NCBI GenBank assembly: GCA_949130485.1 | Contig: OX422183.1 | Span: 18,693,934 to 18,757,933, forward strand | Direction: 5' to 3' | DNA from: Agelas oroides | Lineage: Eukaryota > Porifera > Demospongiae > Agelasida > Agelasidae | DNA length: 64,000 nt | In this document: positions 55,805 to 64,000 of the stretch, piece by piece | Layout of the letters: the number at the start of each line of letters is the position of its first letter | Position numbering within the stretch: position 1 is the first letter of the stretch | Translations under genes and position numbers: made by a program | The notes under the pieces: model-generated | Database searches by the model: none | What the model saw: only the letters and a program-made list of their open reading frames with translations | What the model was told of the DNA's origin: nothing

Positions 55805-58683
55805 TCATCTGCTCAAGCATTCAGCGAAGAAATCCCTCCAGAAACTATCACAAACTGTTATTTCATGCTCGAGACTTTGCACAAGCTGGGACTCCAACAA
55901 GCCTCGTAACCTTACTTTTCTACCTATATACCTCGGCTGTGGTTTCTCCTTTTCTTCTTGTTTCTGACTATTGTACATTGTTTCCAAAATTTTACTCTCC
56001 TGCCTTGCCAAGCCCTTTCATAATTTTGAAAGGTATCTTGTGTCCTAGGCTCGTGCACATTGTGTTGTTCACATGCATACATATACATCTCAAAAGATGA
56101 TATTTCACTGCTGGGACTACTTACCTCTGCGCCTTCTCCTATATAGTTGACACGAAGCGGAGCCCCTTTTTTCAAACACAAAACAGTCTCTGAGCCAGAT
56201 TTTAGTCTCGTGCCGGAGCAGCTCCCCGATCTGAGAGCTCGAATCAGATTCTAGAACGCATAATTATATGTGCATGACGTAAGCGCTCTTATTCTGAACC
56301 GAATGGCAGTTATTCACGGAAATGAATAATTAGATATACGGTCATGAGGGCAGGGCTCTAATTAGAGTATTGTCGCGATCGTGGTGAAGTGTTTACTCAA
56401 GGACAGCGTTGCTGTTTGAAGAGTCTCTGGCTTCCCGTAAGTGCAGTGATGAATATCTGTGTTGCTCCAGGCTGCTGTAGTAGATCAGACTGAAAGAAAC
56501 AGCAGTCTCTAGATGGTCTACACTCTGTAAAATGACTCACTAAAGTGTTGGGTTCATCAGATAATTCGGTAGGAAGAACCTACTGTCAAACTCTAGCAGT
56601 GGAGTGTGCAGCAGGTATTTTTATGAATCCCCATTTTGAGATGTAAAGGGTGCCCCACCACTACAGCTAGCTACACTGTACACAGACATTACCATGTACT
56701 AGAGTAGTCTCATCCCCAAACCTCATCCGGCGCGTCTGTCACTTCTAGTATAATGTGTGCGATACTGAAAGCGATCCGCATTGGGGTTGGTTTTGGGTCT
56801 GGGACCGAGACTAGTATTAGAGATAAGTATGAAGATAGTGATGAGCTGCAGTAGTGTTTGCAATGAAGTAAACATTAGCGTACTGTATAATTATGGTAAA
56901 AATGATGAGGACTCATTGAGGAAGTAAGCTAGCTGGAGCTTGGCAAGTTGCCTCATTCCCAGGCTCTTCACCACCTCCAGTATGTGGAAGGCCTGGGAGA
57001 TCTCATCATGTGCAATCAATGATGTCAGGTGGACAGAGGGGCCAGGGCCAGGGTTTGATCCCAGCACTATTTCCTCATAACATCTAACATGTGTTTAATC
57101 TTATTTCATCTAAGTTTTACTTACTAGTGATTATGTACACTCTACGTAGGGTTCCAATCTTAAGGTATGAGAAACTCGTCATTGGGGACAAACGTGGCAT
57201 TTCCTTTTTGCCGAGACAAACAACTCTCTGAGTCCCTATACAAGTTTATGGTAATAAATAGGTTAAATCATCCTTTCTGATGTGCATAGGATGGGAACCC
57301 TATATAAAATGCTTCTTTGTTATCAAGTGCTTGTAGCCAAAACTGAGATCATTACCCTTTGCTTCAGCTTTAAAGCCACGTCAAACTAAATTTCCTTCAC
57401 TGTGGAAATCACATGCAAAAAATTGATTTTGAGTGGCCAGCTCAGCTACTCCTCCAGCTAGCTTACCTTCTCAATGAGTCCTCATCGTTTTTACCATATA
57501 TGCTAATGTTTATTTCATTGCAAACACTACTGCTGCTCATCGCTATCCTCATACTCATGGTGTTGTCTTAGTCTCGCATCCCACTTCCGCAAAAGAAGGG
57601 AAGGGTCTGGTGAACTGCGTATACAAGCCGTGTCCCACCGGAATGCAATTAGCTGGATGACGTAACCAGATTTCAAATAATGCACTCTTGAATTACCTGT
57701 TGCAGAGTAAGCACGCTCCCCGAGAAGTAAAGTCGAAGTGTTTTTACAGCTTCTGTAGTAGCGGAAAAGATGCCCTAGCTCTCTTTCGCCGTTTTCAAGA
57801 CAGCTATTGCCACTCAAACAGTGACGTAATGTGTCATGTGACAAAATACTGCAATCTGATTGTACCGCACTGTACAGTGCGGTAGGACACGGCTTGTATA
57901 CATGTACGCAGTTCACCATACCCTTCCCTTCTTTTGCGGAAGTGGGTCGGGCCTGCAAGACTGGTGTTGTCTGTGTACTAAGGACCTTCCTGGACGCCTG
58001 TGTACAGTGTAGCTAGCTGTAGTGGTGGGGCATTGCAAACACTACTGCTGCTCATTGCTATCCTCATACTCATCTCTAGTACTAGTCTCGGTCCCAGACC
58101 CAAAACCACCCCCAGTGCGGATCGCTTTCAGTATCGCACGCAGGTTATACTGGAAGCGATAGACGCGCCGGATGAGGTTTGGGGATGAGACTACTCTAGT
58201 ACATGGTGATGTCTGTGTACAGTGTAGCTAGCTGTAGTGGTGGGGCACCCTTTACATCTCAAAATGGGGATTCATAAAAATACCTGCTGCACACTCCACT
58301 GCTAGAGTTTGACAGTAGGTTCTTCCTACCGAATTATCTGATGAACCCAACACTTTAGTGAGTCATTTTACAGAGTGTAGACCATCTAGAGACTGCTGTT
58401 TCTTTCAGTCTGATCTACTACAGCAGCCTGGAGCAACACAGATATTCATCACTGCACTTACGGGAAGCCAGAGACTCTTCAAACAGCAACGCTGTCCTTG
58501 AGTAAACACTTCACCACGATCGCGACAATACTCTAATTAGAGCCCTGCCCTCATGACCGTATATCTAATTATTCATTTCCGATAAATGAATAACTGCCAT
58601 TATTTACCTCGCAGCTCGTTCTCAGCTTTCCCAAGAAACTTCGCGGCCTTATCAAGCTTTTGTAAACCATACCGTGTAGCAGT
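55805..58683 (-). CDS. C-terminal exons of an unrecognised minus-strand gene
   Basis: Three exons join in frame: 58683-58608 (acceptor gatgacttag, phase 0 to 1), 56138-56125 (14 nt, phase 1 to 0) and 56014-55805 (with stop TGA). Deduced pieces are TATRYGLQKLDKAAKFLGKA-ENELR, GEGAE, then a basic and acidic helix-rich end (QKQEEKEKPQPRYIGRK, LLESQLVQSLEHE, FWRDFFAECLSR). No domain is recognised. The 2.3 kb nested inverted repeat sits in the first intron shown. A possible further upstream exon (GGAYG, 58741-58755) would leave a 57-bp intron, but this is weak. The last exon's acceptor (ttatgaaag) is poor, so its start is uncertain. Confidence 0.45.
56302..58601. mobile_element. 2.3 kb nested inverted-repeat (foldback) element
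   Basis: Outer arms of about 570 bp (56302-56874 and 58033-58601) are inverted near-copies, starting aatggcagttattc and ending gaataactgccatt. Within the spacer 56840-56960 is inverted again at 57445-57545, and 57570-57645 at 57875-57955 (ccgcaaaagaagggaagggt and its complement). No transposase is recognised; the interior open frames are short. Confidence 0.82.
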
Positions 58684-58796
58684 CTAAGTCATCAGAAAAC
58701 TCAAGTCCCGGTTATAAAATGTAAAAATGACATTCTTTACGCCGTAGGCCCCGCCCTATGTGACAAGGAAATGTCGCTCAGAACACCTGTCACGCC

Positions 58797-59566
58797 GTGG
58801 ATGGTCCCCCCTCAAAAACGGTCCCCCCGGACCGTCCGTAGCAGAATAAATGGTCCCCCCAGACCGAATATCGCAGCCATACATGGTCCCCCCCTGCCGC
58901 GGATGGTCCCACCCTAGGCATGGTTTTCAGCAAGAGTGTCGAGCCTGGAAGTGGAGCAGGAAGGATGAAGCTGTCTATGCAGTCAATCTTAGGCTGGGTT
59001 TTCAAGGCGAGCTAAACATTGGCACTTAGTGCATCTGTGTATGTTCGAAGCTATGCCTATGGACTCCAGCAGTGCCTTTCACTACTCACGCAGTATCCCT
59101 CGGCAGGTAGTAGAGTCTAGAGTAGAGTCTGTACTATGCCAGGAGGATGGCAGAGTGGCACTGGTGGAGAAGGCACATTATTATCTTGCTGAAAAAGGTA
59201 ACCGCTAACTATACACGAAAAACGACAAGCGCAGCATTCGATCGAGAATCTATCGATTATTGTCGTAGGCCCTCTGCGATGGTTTGTGACATGGAGACAA
59301 GTTTGAACTACTTGAGTAAGCTATCTCGCTCCATAGTTGACTGTGTAGTTCACATTTTGACTTGGAATAGTGAAGCTGTGGGGGGGGGGACCAATTATGG
59401 CGAGGGGGGGACGGCTTACAGCGCCATAGATGGTCCTAGGGGGGACCATCTACAGTGCCATGGATGGTCCGGGGGGACCAAGTATTCTGCTATGTATGGT
59501 CCGGGGGGACCAAGTATTCTGCTATGTATGGTCCGGGGGGACCACTTTTGGGGGGGACCACTTGTA
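58797..59566. mobile_element. Element bounded by inverted GGTCC minisatellite arrays
   Basis: 58797-58915 holds 'atggtccccc'-type units and 59378-59566 holds the complement 'ggggggaccat', including three copies of a 31-bp unit (ctatgtatggtccgggggga). The unit itself is palindromic around ggtccgggggggacc. Confidence 0.65.
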
Positions 59567-59597
59567 GTATGACACACCTAGTCTCGTGCCCAGACTA

Positions 59598-60472
59598 TAG
59601 CCTCGTTCCCAGGCCTTCCCCGGCTCCAGTTTTTGATCGCTTGCAGTATGCAAAAACGGAGGGAGAAGGCCTGGTGAATCTTACCACGTGATCCGCGGCA
59701 CACATGACGTCACAGGTTCTAGACACGAAGACATATTCACATTTATATCTCCAGCTACAGAGAAGCTAGAGAAACAAGACGAGTTCTAGCCGAAAGACAA
59801 GTCTTACCTCTAGAACATACCCGAGTCTGAAGCAGAACCGCTGAAGGACGGTTCCGCTGCAAGCGTTGCAAATCCAAAAAGCGGCTGCTTTTTCGCTACG
59901 TTAGCTAAATTTTGTCACTGCAGATATTTCACGCATGTCGTTCAGCAACCCTTCGGAGCTATTCCTTCTAGCTCGGATATGTTTTTTACGCTTGATGTTG
60001 TTCTCCGCCAGCGCTTGTCTCGTCTTCGTAGCTAGTACAGAACGCAAGATCGGTCTTCTCCCAGCGAGGGGTCCGCCACGGCGCGCCTCGGCGTACGAGA
60101 TTTCGAAATCCACTGGATTTCACGTGGACTTCGGATTTCAGAATGGATTTCTGGATTTCAGAGTGGATTTCTGGATTTCAGATTGGATTTCTAGATTTCA
60201 CAGTGGATTTCTGGATTTCTGGATTTCAGTTTGGATTTCTGGATTTCAGTTTGGATTTCTGGATTTCAGTTTGCATTTCTGCCGACGGTGTACGAGATTT
60301 CTTTCGTGACGGACCCCTCGTCTCCCAGCATGGCTATACATATAAGAGCGTGACGACATGTGACGCCTGTGCCGCGGATCACGTGGTAAGATTCTCCAGG
60401 CCTTCTCCCCCCGTTTTTGCATACTGCAAGCGATCAAAAACTGGAGCCGGGGAAGGCCTGGGAACGAGGCTA
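59598..60472. mobile_element. Inserted TIR element, 9-bp target duplication cccagacta
   Basis: Terminal inverted repeats of about 110-120 bp start tagcctcgttcccaggcctt; cccagacta occurs at 59589-59597 and again at 60473-60481. This is a long relative of the 79-bp hairpin family. A minisatellite based on 'tggatttctggatttcag' fills 60112-60283. Confidence 0.8.
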
Positions 60473-60731
60473 CCCAGACTATTTTTCACATGCGGAGGGG
60501 AGAAATGGTCAACAGCCTATTCAATTTTTGTTCCGTGCGCCACTCCAATCGGTATTTACTTTGTTCACCGCGCTTCATGCCCGATGACGTCATGCTGACG
60601 TCTGTCGTCTGCCCTGTAGCGCTAGCTGTATGTTGGTAGGTGCATTAGCGCGGTACACATTAGGCGGCGGTGCAGTGCAGGGATTCGTCAGCAGTGCTTC
60701 GTAGCCGAATGGTTAGGGCTTAGTGTTACAG

Positions 60732-60755
60732 TTAGGGTTAGGGTTAGGGTTAGGG
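60732..60755 (+). repeat. Interstitial telomere-type repeat (TTAGGG)4
   Basis: Four exact TTAGGG units, preceded by ttagtgttacag and followed by atagggccaggg. It lies in the loop of the outer foldback element. Just before it, gtagccgaatggttagggc resembles a tRNA A box. Confidence 0.85.
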
Positions 60756-61217
60756 ATAGGGCCAGGGAATGGAATCCTTTCCTTCTTTTTTTTTTTTTTC
60801 TTCTTTGTAAATGTGGTGGACATCATTTGTTGTGCTCTCCTGGCGCATGGCCTGCATGCATTGTCGATGTCACACGTCAGTACGACGTCATCGGGCATGA
60901 AGTGCGGTGAACAAAGTGGATCCCCACTCCAATCAGATTGCTTCATGCGAATGACGTCACGTACTGCGACCGAAAGAAGGCTAGGCAGTTGAAGCGCTAT
61001 GCAGGAGACTAAGCCAGGTAGAACCAGAGAACGACCGGCGAATGAATGCCAGGACTTCTGTGAACGGGCGGTGTGTGTTTCTGAACTTGAAAACTGGCAC
61101 GTCACATAACACATTTTGGAAGACGTTGCGTCACCAATTTTATAAACCGCACAGAACAGGCACTTGACCAAACTATTTTCCCCTCCGCGGGCGAAAAATA
61201 GTCTGGGCACGAGACTA

Positions 61218-63629
61218 CAAGAGTATGCAGCACATCAAGGGAAAGAGAACTAGTATAGGGAACCGAAGCTCACAGATCGAATAAACTTGAATCAGGTATG
61301 CTGAAATTCAAGAACCAAGTTACCTTGTTTGTGAATTACAGTCACAATAGTTTCTATGAAATTTGTTCTGCCAAAAATATCTAACAAACAGGTTATGTGC
61401 CAAAATGTGGGATTTTGATTTATATATGAACATACCTTCAGGTATGTCATTGCATCCTAGCAACCATTCCTATGCTGCCATCTTGATAGGTAACATGGCC
61501 GGTTTTAACCCAAAAGGTCAAAGGTCAACAAAGCATTTTCATTGACAAGCAAATTATCAAGGCTGAGCTTCAACAGTGTACTGTTGAAATTCAGCCTTGT
61601 TATCTTGCTAGACAAAATCTTTTGGGGATTATTAAAAAATGCTTATCCCCTTTTTCCACTGGGCCCTTCATTTGTACATGCATGTAGTTACACTGGAAAT
61701 AAATTGGGAAAGTGTATGATAGTCTCCTACTCAGGCTCTCCTCACACCCTGAGTTTGTAGTGTGAGACTGGTATTGTACGCAACTGAGATAGTATAGAAA
61801 TGAGCATTTTGTTTGACGAGCTAGAAAGAACATGCAGACATAATTTAAGCCTGATTTCAACATACAGCATACCGATGTTTGACCGTTGATGCAGTTAGAT
61901 TGCAGTGTACAGCTACATAGCTAACTCACAAATGCACACCACAGCAGTGCACAGCAGGTTTGCTATTATTCACCAAACACAAGAGTATTGATCAGTCATG
62001 GATGAAAAATACAATTCAAGCTTCTTTGTTGCCCATGACAACACAAACTTAGGCCTCCATACTGAGATGTCAGTCTATTTCTGACAGACTGACAATGCGT
62101 AAAGTTAAATTTTGTTAAGAGAGGGTTAAAATCTAAAGTTGGGGTAAACACGTAATTTTTTTCTCATGACCATGTGTGTCTATAACGAGTACAAAGTACA
62201 AATCGCACCAATGCAAGCTTCTGGAGTGGCACATTTGATGATTGTATCATTACAGCTATGCACTATCCTTGGATGTGCATTTCTCTGTGCTTTGAATGCG
62301 AACTGATAAACTTACAACTCTCCATGGTTCTTTGGGAGTCATGTTACTGCTCCTGAACTATTACTTGCTATTGTTACGATGGCAGTAGAAGGCAAAAACT
62401 TTTGTTTACAACGTTTCAATTGCACTTTGGCAGTTTATGGTTGTGCCGGTAATGGCAAGACAATCATGGCACTCAAAGTTAGTTGTGATATTGTTTTGTC
62501 CAGGACTTAGCTTTGCCCTAACCCAGGACCCTACGCAAGACTCAAGTTACAACGTTCAATTGCAAAAACAAAGTCACATTCATTTGTAGATGTCCACATA
62601 GTCTTAATTATGCCCATACCCAGCCAGGCACAGGATCCAGATGATGTGGTTTTGGAAGTCATTGGAATTTCATTATGACACACCGTAGTTGCCTAGTAAT
62701 AATCATTATGAAATCCTAAGTAGCTATGAGTATTTGGTGGGGCTACAATTTACATACAATTCGTACTAGAATGAGCTTCATGAATAAACTTTGAAACACT
62801 GGACCCAGTGTCATGTGAAAATGGGGATGCCCGAAAATGGGGACCTGGGTGCAAATTTTTATCTGATCCACCCTTTTTTGGACTTAGTCTCTGCACGGAG
62901 TTTAAGCTGGCAAACTGCACATGTGCGAGTGGGTGGAGTTGTTTGATGAACTTCGACCTTCATTCATGAAGTTTCACTTTTTTGGCTGTTTTCGAGTTAT
63001 CTAGTGCCATTTGTCGGTGTATTGAGTTGTTGACTTTGGTCCAGCAGGAAGAATTCTTGTACACTATGAAGCAGAGGTGCATACTGTGTACCAGAGGTTT
63101 TTAAAAGGCTGGCAAAGGCCTACACCCCTGGTTATTTTGCATGCTTATACCAGGTTTGTACAGATTACAAGCTTGAAGAGATTTGAATAAAGGCTGAGTT
63201 TATACAACAGTGCAGTGTTCCTTCTGGCTATTGTGTAATGAAGTCTGGCTTGCCATTTACAACATTTTTAGAGACATCCTCATTGGGCGTTCTCTGTCTT
63301 GAGTCACCACCTTGAGAACACGGGCTGAGACTAACAAACTGTAAGGACTCTGAAAATGTATTTAAAACTCATAAACAGCTACATCAATGTATTAGACAGT
63401 TTTGTTGCCTAAAGAAACTTTCTAAACCACAGTAAATTTCTATAGAGTGCAAATTGATCGGAACATGAATGGTCTAGGTACATAATTAAAACTTGTAAGT
63501 TGTCTTCCATCACCTTTGGTTTGGCAATATAATTTCTGCATTACTGTATTTCTTGTGCACATGAAAATATCTGAAGAGTCACCAGACCTTGTGGTACTGA
63601 AAGTCATCAACACTCAAATTGCCTGCATC
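61218..63629. other. No gene recognised
   Basis: AT-rich sequence with short open frames on both strands and no recognisable domain, splice chain or clear repeat boundary. Confidence 0.45.
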
Positions 63630-63745
63630 TTCACCTCATTTCCAGGCTTTCCCACAATCTAGCTTTTGATTGCTTGCAGGATGCAAAATAGAAGGGTTAA
63701 CTATCAAAAACTGGATGGTGGGAAGGCCTAGGAATGAGGCTAGCT
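63630..63745. mobile_element. Worn member of the TAGCCTCGTTCCCAGG hairpin family
   Basis: cacctcatttccaggctttc at the left and aggcctaggaatgaggctag at the right are inverted; the interior 'cttttgattgcttgcagg' matches the copies at 31930 and 59630. Confidence 0.7.
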
Positions 63746-64000
63746 GCATTTGGTTTATAAGACTCAGATTGGATAAATTGAGCATACACGTTCTGTCCCA
63801 CAATATCATACAATAGCTACAGTCCGACCACATTGTTGCATGAGTGTACATAACAGTCTTGAAAAGGGTGACAAAGAGTCTACTGCAGCTGTAGAAATAC
63901 TTATCTTTTCATGGAGTTTGCACACAAAGGCATTTCAAGCGCATTATTTGTATCATCCAACTAACTACATTCCAGTGGAACACAGCTTGTACACATAGTT

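Larger units (their letters stand above)
59579..61217. mobile_element. Outer foldback element, interrupted by an inserted element
   Basis: tagtctcgtgcccagactat at the left is inverted at the right end (atagtctgggcacgagacta). Inside, 60483-60600 and 60855-61195 carry further inverted blocks (cttcatgcccgatgacgtca and its complement). The left part is split by the element at 59598-60472. Confidence 0.7.

Noticed and set aside
60143..60598. 151-codon open frame rich in GFLDFW repeats
   Set aside because: It is the translation of a 'tggatttctggatttcag' minisatellite inside a transposon.

Overview
The window looks like nuclear DNA of an early-branching animal, most likely a sponge. That is an inference from the content: GT-AG introns, an immunoglobulin/fibronectin-III receptor with a Gly/Val-rich membrane segment, very small exons, and dense foldback DNA elements together with non-LTR, hAT, pogo and Crypton-like relics. 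There is no bacterial gene organisation and no decisive species marker.

From 0.2 to 44 kb one minus-strand gene can be assembled with consistent splice phases. Its order is signal peptide (43963-43909), Ig domain (41395-41054), FN3 domain (36708-36388), transmembrane exon (28723-28596), then 21 tail exons between 20049 and 225. All tail exons are phase 0-0, and twenty of them are only 9-42 nt long. The tail is a charged coiled-coil or single-helix sequence built from units of 3, 4, 7, 10, 11 and 14 residues, ending in an exon of five EERRRQE heptads. Repeated duplication of roughly 300-400 bp cassettes, one microexon each, made the array. Because every tail exon keeps frame, any subset could be skipped. 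The architecture is that of a cell-surface receptor or adhesion molecule with a combinatorially splicable cytoplasmic tail, and it is the candidate undescribed system here. The 3' end lies beyond the left edge.

The introns of this gene are swollen by transposons: foldback/TIR elements, an antisense non-LTR retrotransposon at 21.7-23.4 kb, pogo-like transposase remnants at 15.7-16.3 and 29.7-30.9 kb, and a Crypton-like tyrosine recombinase relic at 34.9-35.5 kb.

Right of 44 kb are mostly mobile elements: a decayed ZMYM-type hAT transposase (46.2-48.5 kb), a long-TIR element with a 9-bp target duplication (51.7-52.2 kb), a nested 2.3 kb inverted repeat (56.3-58.6 kb), and a transposon inserted within another (59.6-61.2 kb). 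Between them sit the 3' ends of two unrecognised genes that converge tail to tail, with stop codons about 50 bp apart near 55.75-55.81 kb. No gene is recognised from 61.2 to 64 kb.
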